Shown here: one piece after another, positions 17,250-26,784 of the stretch
Numbering within the stretch: the first letter of the stretch is position 1
Layout: every line of letters starts with the position of its first letter
NCBI GenBank assembly: GCA_021297795.1
Contig: JAJTGL010000006.1
Coordinates: 1 to 64,000 of the forward strand
Source: Planctomycetaceae bacterium
Lineage (GTDB): Bacteria; Planctomycetota; Phycisphaerae; Phycisphaerales; SM1A02
Length of the DNA: 64,000 nucleotides
Direction: 5' to 3'
The notes under the pieces: generated by a model
Database searches by the model: none
Seen by the model: the letters and a program-made list of their open reading frames with translations, nothing else
Told to the model about the DNA's origin: nothing
Translations under genes and position numbers: made by a program

Positions 17250-18863
17250 TCAGCTGATCGCGCCCTCGACGGGCGCGGTCTCGTCCTTGAGCTCGGTCAC
17301 GATCACGTCGGTCGTGAGCATGAGGCCCGCGACGCTCGCGGCGTTGATGAGCGCGGTCTTGACGACGAGCGCCGGATCGATGATCCCGCTCTTCACGAGA
17401 TCCTCGTACTCGCCGGTCGCGGCGTTGAAGCCCGCGTTCGTCTTCGCCTCGCGCACCTTCGCGACGACGAGGTCGCCGTCGAAGCCGGCGTTCTCGGCGA
17501 TCTGCGCGCACGGACGCGACATCGCCTCGGCGACGATGTCGAAGCCGAACTTCTCGTCGCCCTTCGCCTTCTTCTTGGCCTCGAGCACGGCGTCCATCGC
17601 GCGGACGAGCGCGACGCCGCCGCCCGGCACGTAGCCTTCCTTCGCCGCGGCGCGGGTGGCGTGGAGCGCGTCGTCGACGCGGTCCTTCGTCTCCTTCATC
17701 GCGAGCTCGGTGGCTCCGCCGACCGAGATGATCGCGACGCCCGAGGTCAGCTTCGCGAGGCGCTCCTGGAGCTTCTCGCGGTCGTAGTCGCTCGTCGTGC
17801 GCTCGATCTGAGCGCGGATCTGGTCGGCGCGCGCCTCGACGTCCTTCGACTTGCCGCCGCCCTGGACGATCGTGGTCTCGTCCTTGGTGACGACGATCTT
17901 CTTCGCGGTGCCGAGCTCCTTGAGCTCGACGTCCTCGAGGCTGCGGCCGATGTCCTCGGCGAAGAACACGCCGCCGGTCTGCACGGCGATGTCGCCGAGC
18001 ATGGCCTTGCGGCGATCGCCGAAGCCCGGCGCCTTCACGGCGCACACCTGGAGCACGCCGCGGAGGCGGTTCACGACGAGCGCGGCCAGCGCCTCGTTCT
18101 CGACCTCCTCGGCGATGATCACGAGCGGCTTGCCCGCGGTCGCCACCTTGTTGAGGAGCGGCAGGAGCTCGGCGAGGTTCGAGATCTTCTTCTCGTTGAT
18201 GAGGATGAGCGCGTTCTCGAGCACGCACTCGGCGCGCTTCGGATCGGTCATGAAGTAGGGGGAGAGGTAGCCCTTGTCGAACGACATGCCCTCGACGTAG
18301 TCGAGCGTCGTCTCCGCGGTCTTGCCTTCCTCGATCTCGCAGACGCCATCGGCGCCGACCTTGTCGATCGCCTCGGCGATGAGCCGGCCGATCGAGACGT
18401 CGTGGTTCGCCGAGACGGTCGCGACCTTCTCGAGGTCGCCCTTGCCCTTGCACTTCTGCGCCATCGTGGTCACCGCGTCGGCGCCGGCGATCGCGGCGGC
18501 GTTGATGCCGCGCTGGATCGCGACGGCGTTCGCGCCGGAGGCGATGTACTTGAGGCCGCCGTTGAAGATGGCGCCGGCGAGGACGGTCGCGCACGTGGTG
18601 CCGTCACCGGCCACGTCCGCGGTCTTCTTCGCGACCTGCTGCACCATCTTGGCGCCCATGTTCTCGAACGGCGCGGGGAGATCGATCTCCTTCGCGACGG
18701 TGACGCCGTCCTTGGTGATCTGCGGGCCGCCGTAGCTCTTCGCGAAGAGCACGTTGTGGCCGACGGGACCCATCGTCACCGCCACCGCCTGCACGAGCTG
18801 GTCGACGCCGCGCTTCAGTTCCGCGCGCGCCGCCGCATCGAACTTCATCTGCTTCTGAGCCAT
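17250..18863 (-). CDS. groEL: chaperonin GroEL, diverged copy without GGM tail
   Basis: This is a 60-kDa chaperonin subunit of 537 residues with the usual domain order. It has ATP-site [18 protein letters not shown] with a cysteine where most copies have threonine ([10 protein letters not shown]), [13 protein letters not shown] in the apical domain and [11 protein letters not shown] near the end. Two changes stand out against the neighbouring copy: the LGPKGRN-type loop reads MGPVGHNV, losing two basic residues near the nucleotide, and the C-terminus stops at TAPVEGAIS with no Gly-Gly-Met tail. AAGGAG lies nine bases before the ATG. It directly follows groES. It may be a specialised paralogue; its partner ring is unknown. 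Confidence 0.95.
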   Translation of the reverse strand: MAQKQMKFDAAARAELKRGVDQLVQAVAVTMGPVGHNVLFAKSYGGPQITKDGVTVAKEIDLPAPFENMGAKMVQQVAKKTADVAGDGTTCATVLAGAIFNGGLKYIASGANAVAIQRGINAAAIAGADAVTTMAQKCKGKGDLEKVATVSANHDVSIGRLIAEAIDKVGADGVCEIEEGKTAETTLDYVEGMSFDKGYLSPYFMTDPKRAECVLENALILINEKKISNLAELLPLLNKVATAGKPLVIIAEEVENEALAALVVNRLRGVLQVCAVKAPGFGDRRKAMLGDIAVQTGGVFFAEDIGRSLEDVELKELGTAKKIVVTKDETTIVQGGGKSKDVEARADQIRAQIERTTSDYDREKLQERLAKLTSGVAIISVGGATELAMKETKDRVDDALHATRAAAKEGYVPGGGVALVRAMDAVLEAKKKAKGDEKFGFDIVAEAMSRPCAQIAENAGFDGDLVVAKVREAKTNAGFNAATGEYEDLVKSGIIDPALVVKTALINAASVAGLMLTTDVIVTELKDETAPVEGAIS

Positions 18864-18899
18864 GTCTGGTCTCTCCTTCGGGTGCTCGGTGCGTGCGGA

Positions 18900-19193
18900 T
18901 CACTTGGTCATGACGCCGAGCAGTTCGCTCTCGCGCATGATCACGTGCTTGACGTTCTTGATCTCGATCTCGGTGCCGGCGTACTTGCCGTACACCACGG
19001 TGTCGCCCTTCTTGACGGCCACCGGAGCGCGGTCGCCGTTGTCGAGGAGAAGTCCCGGGCCGGTGGAGACGACGGTGCCCTGCATGGGGCGCTCCTTCGC
19101 GGTCTCGGGGAGGAAGAGGCCGCTGGCGGTCTTGGTCTCGGGCTCGATCGGCTTGATGAGGATGCGGTCTTCGAGGGGTCGAACGTTCGACAT
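18900..19193 (-). CDS. groES: co-chaperonin GroES
   Basis: GroES caps the GroEL ring and forms the closed folding chamber. The 97-residue product is full length: VRPLEDRILIKPIEPETKTASGLFLPETAKERPMQGTVV opens the beta-barrel and contains the mobile loop (ETKTASGLFLP). KKGDTVVYGKYAGTEIEI and the VIMRESELLGV end complete it. It lies between the two groEL genes, 36 bases before groEL1, and may serve both rings. Upstream there are only 116 bases to the groEL2 stop. I saw no CIRCE (TTAGCACTC) repeat there. Confidence 0.95.
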   Translation of the reverse strand: MSNVRPLEDRILIKPIEPETKTASGLFLPETAKERPMQGTVVSTGPGLLLDNGDRAPVAVKKGDTVVYGKYAGTEIEIKNVKHVIMRESELLGVMTK

Positions 19194-19309
19194 GTGGTGC
19201 TCGTCTTTCGTGTCTGTCGCGCCCGCGTGCTGCGCGGCGCGTGTGTGCTTGATTGGTTTCGTGTCAGAGGGTTGAAGCGGTGCGGCGCGTGCGGTGGAGG
19301 GACGCGGGC

Positions 19310-21013
<1,704 letters not shown>

Positions 21014-21340
21014 CGTGGTCGTTCTCCAATCTCAGCTGGTGGTGGCGCCGGGAGGGGGTCGGAGTCGACCCGCGTATCTCGGCGTGGCACGGCGTGACAA
21101 CACAACGTCAGGTCCCGCGGCGAACGCCGAGGGGAGGCCGCGCAATACAAAGCCCGTTCCAGCGAGGCCACGCGAGCCACGGGCTCCATCGGTCGGCGGC
21201 ACGTCGCGGAAATCGCACCTAAGTGCATTCGGAGAAGGTGGTTGCGTGCATTCGCCCTGGCGTCGATGCCCGGGGCCCCCGTGACACTTCCGGCGACCCC
21301 GCGATCGGCGCTGCCGGAATGGCAGGCCGACGTGGGCGGG
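21014..21340. other. 327-bp gap upstream of groEL2 with a 5' hairpin
   Basis: The gap separates the groEL2 start from the stop of the zinc-ribbon gene, both on the minus strand. No gene is evident. GGGTCG at 21056-21061 and CGACCC at 21066-21071 form a 6-bp stem with a GAGT loop, about 43 bases upstream of the groEL2 ATG in the likely leader. I searched for the inverted TTAGCACTC operator and did not find it. The region is the obvious place for a heat-shock promoter, but I cannot place the -35 and -10 with confidence. Confidence 0.4.
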
Positions 21341-22168
21341 TCAACCGGGTTTGCTCGAATCCGGTCGTCCGAAGGTCTCCTCGACCGAGAGCAGCGGCTT
21401 CAGGCTGGCGCGGACCAGCCAGGCGGCGTTCAGGACGAGGTATGCGAGTCCGACGATCGTGAGAAGGCCGGCGGCCAGCGCGATCGCGCGCAGCGTCCCG
21501 GTCAACCCGGAGAGATCCGGTGCGTCCGCGAAGAACAGGGCGGTGGCGCTCGCGCCGCCTGCAAGGCCGTTCGAGAGGAGCAGTCCCTCCACCCGTTGGG
21601 CGGTCGCGCGGGCGTTGCGGTAGGCCCGCGATCGCGGTGCGAGCGCGCGGAGGAGCGGCGCGATCGCGAAGAGGACGAGCGTGGCCGGCAGCGCGCAGTA
21701 GGTGGTGGAGACGGTGCTCACGTCGACCAGGGCTGCGGCGCACCACGCGAGGAACCCGACCGTGCCCAGCGCCTTCGCGCGCATGAAACGCTGTTCACGT
21801 CGCCATGGGAGCACCAAGGCGAAGCCGAGGAATCCGATCGCGGTCGTGACGAGCGCCGTGTTGCGCAACGGCGTGACGGCGGTCCGGAGTTCCGTCGTAC
21901 CGGTCGATTCCGCCACCAGATCGATGAGCAGCGCGAGGAGGATGCAGGAGCCGCCGAGTGCTCCGAGGGAACCGAGGAACACCGTGCCGGCGACGCGACG
22001 CGGATTCGGCATGTCCTCGAATCGAGCGGTCGATGCGTCGAGACGCGCGGTGAGCGATTCGACGATCGGCGTGCCGCACTCGGGACAGACGCCGCGCGCT
22101 TCGAGGCCCTCGAGGTCGTAGCCGCACTTCGTGCAGGGGAGCGAGTGACGGATGGTGGTGACGGCCAC
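21341..22168 (-). CDS. zinc-ribbon membrane protein of unknown function
   Basis: Residues 10-33 form a zinc ribbon with CTKCGYDLEGLEARG and CPEC (Cys12, Cys15, Cys28, Cys31). The CxxCGYDLxGL form is common in planctomycete membrane proteins. About six hydrophobic helices follow, at roughly residues 60-87, 103-120, 135-150, 158-172, 195-215 and 228-252. The product is 275 residues and ends in a polar tail. Proteins like this are widespread in the phylum, but none has an assigned role that I can invoke. It is divergent from the MoxR ATPase gene, with a 112-bp shared upstream region. Confidence 0.7.
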   Translation of the reverse strand: MAVTTIRHSLPCTKCGYDLEGLEARGVCPECGTPIVESLTARLDASTARFEDMPNPRRVAGTVFLGSLGALGGSCILLALLIDLVAESTGTTELRTAVTPLRNTALVTTAIGFLGFALVLPWRREQRFMRAKALGTVGFLAWCAAALVDVSTVSTTYCALPATLVLFAIAPLLRALAPRSRAYRNARATAQRVEGLLLSNGLAGGASATALFFADAPDLSGLTGTLRAIALAAGLLTIVGLAYLVLNAAWLVRASLKPLLSVEETFGRPDSSKPG

Positions 22169-22280
22169 GTGGATCGGACCGTCGGAACTCGACGGCGCTG
22201 CAGTTTCGTCCGGGTTCGATGTGCGCGCAAGTCGCGCCGTCCTCCGGCGGGCCGGATTCCGAGCCTGTTACACTCGCGCC

Positions 22281-23210
22281 ATGCAGGACAGGATCGCGGC
22301 GCTCCGGTCGAACATCGTCTCCGTGTACATGGGGAACGTGCAGGCCGTCGACCGTCTGATCGTGTGCCTTCTCGCGCGCGGACACGCCTTGATCGAGGAT
22401 GTGCCGGGCGTGGGAAAGACGGTCCTTGCGAACGCGCTCGCCCGCTCGGTCCGCTGCAGTTTCAGCCGCATCCAGTGCACCCCCGACCTGCTGCCGTCGG
22501 ACGTCACCGGCACGAGCATCTACCGTCAGGACGCGGGCACGTTCGACTTCCGCGAGGGACCGATCTTCGCGAACGTCGTCCTCGCCGACGAGATCAACCG
22601 CACCACGCCGCGCACGCAGGCGGCGATGCTCGAGGCGATGTCGGACGGCACCGTCTCGGCCGAGGGTGGCGTACACCATCTGCCGCAGCCGTTCCTGGTC
22701 GTCGCCACGCAGAACCCCTACGAGTTCGAGGGTACGTACTTTCTCCCGGAGAACCAGCTCGACCGGTTCCTGATGCGGATCTCGCTCGGATATCCGTCGC
22801 CCGACGACGAGGCTCGGATCCTGCTGAAGCAGCCCGCGCGCACGGCGTTGCCCGATCTCCGGCCGGCGATGACGAAGGAAGAGGTGCTCGCGGCGCAAGC
22901 CGAGGTCGACAAGGTGCGCATGGCGCAGGAACTCGTCGACTACATCATCGCGATCGCGACCGCCACGCGGAACACCGAGGACCTGCAGGTGGGTGTGTCG
23001 CCGCGCGGCGCCCTTGCGCTCGCCGCCGCCGCGCGCGCGACCGCATACGTCGCCGGCCGCGATTACTGCGTGCCCGACGACATCGTGTCGAACGTGCTCG
23101 TGGTGTGCTCGCACCGCGTCATCAGTCGAACCTACATGCACCAGGGCGACACGCTGACCACGCGCCGCATCATGCAGCGCGTGCTCGAGAGCGTGCCGAG
23201 CCCGGTGTGA
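22281..23210 (+). CDS. MoxR-family AAA+ ATPase
   Basis: MoxR ATPases act as chaperones that help assemble or activate protein complexes. This 309-residue product has Walker [10 protein letters not shown] (residues about 42-50), Walker [10 protein letters not shown], a sensor-1 region [24 protein letters not shown], and the lid-domain motif [28 protein letters not shown]. Length and motifs are full. These genes normally sit beside DUF58 and von Willebrand-type genes; neither follows here, and queC comes next after 37 bases. The ATG at 22281 starts at the family's usual N-terminal helix. Confidence 0.92.
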   Translation: MQDRIAALRSNIVSVYMGNVQAVDRLIVCLLARGHALIEDVPGVGKTVLANALARSVRCSFSRIQCTPDLLPSDVTGTSIYRQDAGTFDFREGPIFANVVLADEINRTTPRTQAAMLEAMSDGTVSAEGGVHHLPQPFLVVATQNPYEFEGTYFLPENQLDRFLMRISLGYPSPDDEARILLKQPARTALPDLRPAMTKEEVLAAQAEVDKVRMAQELVDYIIAIATATRNTEDLQVGVSPRGALALAAAARATAYVAGRDYCVPDDIVSNVLVVCSHRVISRTYMHQGDTLTTRRIMQRVLESVPSPV

Positions 23211-23247
23211 CGCGTCGAAGGAAGCAGAACGAGCCACGAGGATCCGC

Positions 23248-23922
23248 ATGAAGCGTGCAGTCGTTCTCCTCTCGGGCGGTCTCGACAGCGCGGCGGTACT
23301 CGCGTGGATGCGGCGCGAGGGCTTCGCCTGCCATGCACTCAGCTTTCGTTACGGGCAGCGTCACGGCGTCGAACTCGCACGCGCCGCCGAGATGGCCCGC
23401 GCGCTCGGTGCGGTCGAGCACAAGGTGGCCGAGATCGATCTGCGCGCCTTCGGCGGAAGCGCGCTCACCGCGGACATCGCGGTGCCGAAGGATCGCGCCG
23501 ACGGCGAGATCGCGCACGGGGTTCCGATCACCTACGTGCCCGCGCGCAACACGATCTTCCTCGCCTTCGCGCTCGCCTACGCGGAGACGCTCGGCTCCTC
23601 CGATATCGCGATCGGCGTGAATGCGATCGACTACTCGGGATACCCGGACTGCCGGCCGGAGTTCATCGAGGCGTTCGAGCGACTTGCGAACCTCGCCACG
23701 AAGGCGGGGGCCCAGGATGGCGCGCGGTTCCGTATCCACACGCCGCTGCAGCGGCTGTCGAAGGCGGAGATCGTGCGGCTCGCGGTCGAGCTGGGGGTTC
23801 CGGTCGGACGCACGCTGTCGTGCTACGACCCGTCGGCCGATGGAACGCCGTGCGGTCACTGCGATGCGTGCATCCTGCGGCGGAAGGGCTTCGCCGAGGC
23901 AGGGATGCGCGACGGCGCGTGA
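23248..23922 (+). CDS. queC: 7-cyano-7-deazaguanine synthase QueC
   Basis: QueC converts 7-carboxy-7-deazaguanine to preQ0 with ATP and ammonia, a step towards queuosine in tRNA. The 224-residue product has the PP-loop SGGLDS at residues 9-14 and the [11 protein letters not shown] segment. [17 protein letters not shown] and [17 protein letters not shown] are also present. The zinc site at the end is complete: Cys192, Cys202, Cys205 and Cys208 in [17 protein letters not shown]. No other queuosine gene is in the window. Two palindromic elements follow the stop within 130 bases. Confidence 0.96.
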   Translation: MKRAVVLLSGGLDSAAVLAWMRREGFACHALSFRYGQRHGVELARAAEMARALGAVEHKVAEIDLRAFGGSALTADIAVPKDRADGEIAHGVPITYVPARNTIFLAFALAYAETLGSSDIAIGVNAIDYSGYPDCRPEFIEAFERLANLATKAGAQDGARFRIHTPLQRLSKAEIVRLAVELGVPVGRTLSCYDPSADGTPCGHCDACILRRKGFAEAGMRDGA

Positions 23923-23930
23923 ACCGCGCG

Positions 23931-23994
23931 GTGCCAGACAGTGCACGGCACGTGCCGCCCGGTGCCTGGCACAAGACGGCACGTGCCAGGCACC
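23931..23994. repeat. palindromic element E, just after queC
   Basis: This copy starts GTGCCAGACAGTGCACGG, has a GGTGCCTGGCAC centre, and ends GGCACGTGCCAGGCACC. It begins eight bases after the queC stop, so the queC mRNA would end in this hairpin. Confidence 0.82.
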
Positions 23995-24046
23995 AAGCTC
24001 GCTCGCTCGATCTGTCGGTGCGCGCAAGGGTTCAATCGTCGGCTGC

Positions 24047-24110
24047 CCGTGCACGGCACGTGCCATGCGGTGCCTGGCACCACATGGCATGTGCCGTGCA
24101 CCGTCTGGCA
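24047..24110. repeat. palindromic element F
   Basis: The second element of this pair has GTGCACGGCACGTGCC, the GGTGCCTGGCACC centre, then GGCATGTGCCGTGCACC and GTCTGGCAC. It lies about 50 bases from element E and 55 bases before the lipoprotein gene. One position in the right arm differs from the canonical GGCACGTGCC. Confidence 0.82.
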
Positions 24111-24164
24111 CCGTCTGCCGCGTTTCTCGGGAATGGCCGACGTGTTCGCGGCGTCCGCGGAGCC

Positions 24165-24971
24165 ATGCGCATGCCCACGACGCGAAGTCTTCTCCTCGTA
24201 CTCGTTGCACTCCCGATCCTCCTCGCGATCGGCTGCCAGACGTACTACCGAACCCCCGGTGGCCCCGCGCCGATCGGCGAGATGACCGCGCCGACCATCG
24301 CGGAGAAACTGCGCGTTCAGCCTGAGTCGCCCATGCCCGCCACGCTTGCCCTCGTCCGCGTGCAGGGCGGCAACTACTACTCGAGGTCCGTCGCCGGCGT
24401 CCGGCGCGGCGGCGTATCCATCGTCGCCGCCGACGATCTTGAGGTTCCTGAAGATGTGTGGAGCATCCAGAAATGGCCCATGGTCCGTTTCGCCACGCGA
24501 CTCAGCGCCATCATCATTCCCGACGCGAAGGACAAAGATCCCGACGCGGCCATGCTCGCGCTCCGGGAGGGCGCGGCCACGCTGCACGCCGACATTCTGG
24601 CGCTCTACACGATCGACACCACCTTCCGCGTGGACGATTTCTCGCCCGGGGCGCTCGGTCTCGTGACGCTTGGCCTCGCCCCAACCAAGAACGCCGTTGT
24701 CCACGCCACGGCGAGCATGGCGTTCGTCGATGTCCGCACGGGCTTCGTCTTCGGCACGGCGGAGGCCTCGTCGCGCGATGACCAGATCGCGAATTCCTGG
24801 ACGTCCGAGGACGCGGTCGATCAGTGCCGACGACGCGTCGAGCGTGAGGCGTTGACGGCCATGCTCGCGGAGGCGGAGAAGTGCTGGACCGGGATCGCCA
24901 CAGGCCGCCAAACGCAGGTCGAGGCGACGGATCTGCCCGAAATGGCAGACCCGCCCGGCAAGGCAAAGTGA
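24165..24971 (+). CDS. predicted lipoprotein of unknown function
   Basis: The 268-residue product opens with basic residues and LLLVLVALPILLAIGC, a lipoprotein signal with the acylated cysteine at residue 24. The mature part starts with QTYYRTPGGPAPIGE and holds mixed alpha/beta sequence. It includes ILALYTIDTTFRVDD and NAVVHATASMAFVDVRTGFVFGTAEASS, a pattern seen in outer-membrane lipoproteins of the CsgG-like or GNA1162-like kind. That similarity is only suggestive. The frame is open far upstream, but that part is queC read in the wrong frame plus repeat DNA. The ATG at 24165 is chosen because the signal begins there. Confidence 0.75.
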   Translation: MRMPTTRSLLLVLVALPILLAIGCQTYYRTPGGPAPIGEMTAPTIAEKLRVQPESPMPATLALVRVQGGNYYSRSVAGVRRGGVSIVAADDLEVPEDVWSIQKWPMVRFATRLSAIIIPDAKDKDPDAAMLALREGAATLHADILALYTIDTTFRVDDFSPGALGLVTLGLAPTKNAVVHATASMAFVDVRTGFVFGTAEASSRDDQIANSWTSEDAVDQCRRRVEREALTAMLAEAEKCWTGIATGRQTQVEATDLPEMADPPGKAK

Positions 24972-25139
24972 TCGCTTCAGGCGTTTACCCCGCGATCCCT
25001 CCGGATCGGGCGCGCTACGCTGCGCGTTCATCCCACGGCCTCGCCCGGCCGCATGTGGTCCACATCATTCCAGAGCGCCCCGCCTCAAAGCTACGCCTGA
25101 AAGCAGCGCCTGAAACCGCCTGAAAGCACTGGAGTCGCC

Positions 25140-26438
25140 ATGCTCGCTCTCGCCATCCTGCCGCTCGTGACCTCGCTCGCCCTCATCGATGATCCGAAGG
25201 TGACGCCGCCCGCAGCCGCGGCTCCCGCGCAGGCGGCCGATGCGAAGCCGCAGCCCACCGTCGAGGAGATCCAGTCGGTCGTCGCGACCTTCTACGCAGA
25301 TCTCGAGAAGAAGTACGGCAATCTCGCCAATCCGACGCCCGAGGAGATCGAGCGCATCCAGGAGGAGATCGGCGCTGCCGCCGACAAGGCGATCGCTGAT
25401 CTCGGCATCGACTTCGGCAAGCTCGGCGACGACCAGATGTCGGTGCTCGAGCCGCTCATCGGCATGTCGCGCAAGGCGCGCGAGGCGGTGGTCGCATCGC
25501 TCGAGGAGCGCGCGAAGGATCCTTCGGTGGCCGGTTTCCGCAGCGCCGTGCGCGCGCGGATGCTCTCGATGAACGCCGGAGGCCCCGCCGCCGTCGTCAC
25601 CGTGATCGGTCACCCCGCATTCGCCGACGCGGTCGCGACCGAGGAAGGCGCGATGGTCCTCGATCTCGCCGGCGACGCGCCCGTCGAGTCGATCAAGCCC
25701 TACGCGCCGGTGCTCGAGGCGATCGCCGTGAAGTTCAACCCGGATGCGCCGATGCAGCTGATGGCGGCGTCGGGCGGGTACCTCAAGCTCTGCAACGCGG
25801 TGCTTCCCAAGGACAAGTCCGACGCGATTCGCAAGCAGGTGCTCGCCGCGATCGATGCGAAGGCCGCGAAGGCCGAGGGCCGCGAGAAGAAGATGCTCGA
25901 GCGCGCCGCGAAGACGCTCAACGGCGCCGCGGGGCGTGGTGAACTCATCGGATTCCCATGTCCGCAGCTCACCTGCGACTGGGTCGTGCGCACCGATGGT
26001 TCGACGCCGTGGAAGTCCATCGCCGACCTCAAGGGGAAGGTGGTCGTCCTCGACTTCTGGGCAACCTGGTGCGGCCCGTGCGTCGGCAGCTTCCCGCAGG
26101 TCGCCGAGATGCGGAAGCACTACAAGCCCGAGGAGGTCGAGATCGTGGGCGTCACCAGCGCGCAGGGCATGGTCGCGCACCAGAAGCGCGAACGCGTCGA
26201 GTGCAAGGATGACCTCGCGAAGGAGCGCGCCGAGACGCTCGAGTTCATGAAGGACATGGGCGTCACGTGGACGGTCGCGATGACGGCCGAGGACGTGTTC
26301 AACCCCGACTTCGGCATCCGCGGCATCCCGTTCGTCGCCGTGCTCGACAAGGACGGCAAGGTCTTCAAGGCCGGTCTCCATCCGGGCGACGAGGACGCGA
26401 TCCGCGCGGCGGTCGACGAGTGCCTCGCGAAGAAGTGA
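25140..26438 (+). CDS. exported TlpA-like thioredoxin-fold protein
   Basis: The 432-residue protein has a short signal (MLALAILPLVTSLALI) and an alanine/proline linker. A helical domain of about 240 residues follows. Residues 270-432 form a TlpA/ResA-like thioredoxin domain. VVVLDFWATWCGPCVGSFPQ carries the redox-active Cys311 and Cys314, and GIRGIPFVAVLDKDGKV holds the cis-proline. The fold usually reduces or isomerises disulfides outside the cytoplasm, often for cytochrome maturation; PSCyt1-type heme proteins are encoded in this genome. The helical domain is unassigned. It is convergent with gyrB across a tandem repeat. Confidence 0.85.
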   Translation: MLALAILPLVTSLALIDDPKVTPPAAAAPAQAADAKPQPTVEEIQSVVATFYADLEKKYGNLANPTPEEIERIQEEIGAAADKAIADLGIDFGKLGDDQMSVLEPLIGMSRKAREAVVASLEERAKDPSVAGFRSAVRARMLSMNAGGPAAVVTVIGHPAFADAVATEEGAMVLDLAGDAPVESIKPYAPVLEAIAVKFNPDAPMQLMAASGGYLKLCNAVLPKDKSDAIRKQVLAAIDAKAAKAEGREKKMLERAAKTLNGAAGRGELIGFPCPQLTCDWVVRTDGSTPWKSIADLKGKVVVLDFWATWCGPCVGSFPQVAEMRKHYKPEEVEIVGVTSAQGMVAHQKRERVECKDDLAKERAETLEFMKDMGVTWTVAMTAEDVFNPDFGIRGIPFVAVLDKDGKVFKAGLHPGDEDAIRAAVDECLAKK

Positions 26439-26451
26439 GCGCGCGTGTTTG

Positions 26452-26784
26452 GGCGGTCGCCGCTGCGGCGGCTCCCTCCGGCGCGATCCGCGCCAAAGCG
26501 AGCGAAGACGAGCAGCCTGCGGCGCAGCCGCAGCCGTTCGTCAGTCGCGAGCGCTCGTCATGATGGCGGTCGCCGCTGCGGCGGCTCTCCCCCTGACGCG
26601 ATCCGCGCCAAAGCGAGCGAAGACGAGCGGCCTGCGGCGAAGCCGCAGCCGTTCGTCAGTCGCGAGCGCTCGTCATGATGGCGGTCGCCGCTGCGGCGGC
26701 TCCCCCTGACGCGATCCGCGCCAAAGCGAGCGAAGACGAGCGGCCTGCGGCGAAGCCGCCGCTGCTCGTCAGTCGCGAGCGCTC
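26452..26784. repeat. 113-115 bp tandem repeat, three copies
   Basis: Three head-to-tail copies begin at 26452, 26565 and 26680; the last is cut at about 105 bases. Each copy starts GGCGGTCGCCGCTGCGGCGG, holds GATCCGCGCCAAAGCGAGCG, and ends near GTCAGTCGCGAGCGCTC. Copies 2 and 3 are nearly identical; copy 1 differs at several positions. The third copy runs into the gyrB stop codon (26783-26785). Although all three can be read in an open frame, the translation is a low-complexity alanine/arginine string with no domain. Confidence 0.9.

Noticed and set aside
21014-21340. CIRCE/HrcA operator upstream of groEL2
   Set aside because: No TTAGCACTC-N9-GAGTGCTAA-like inverted repeat is present; only a short unrelated hairpin was found.
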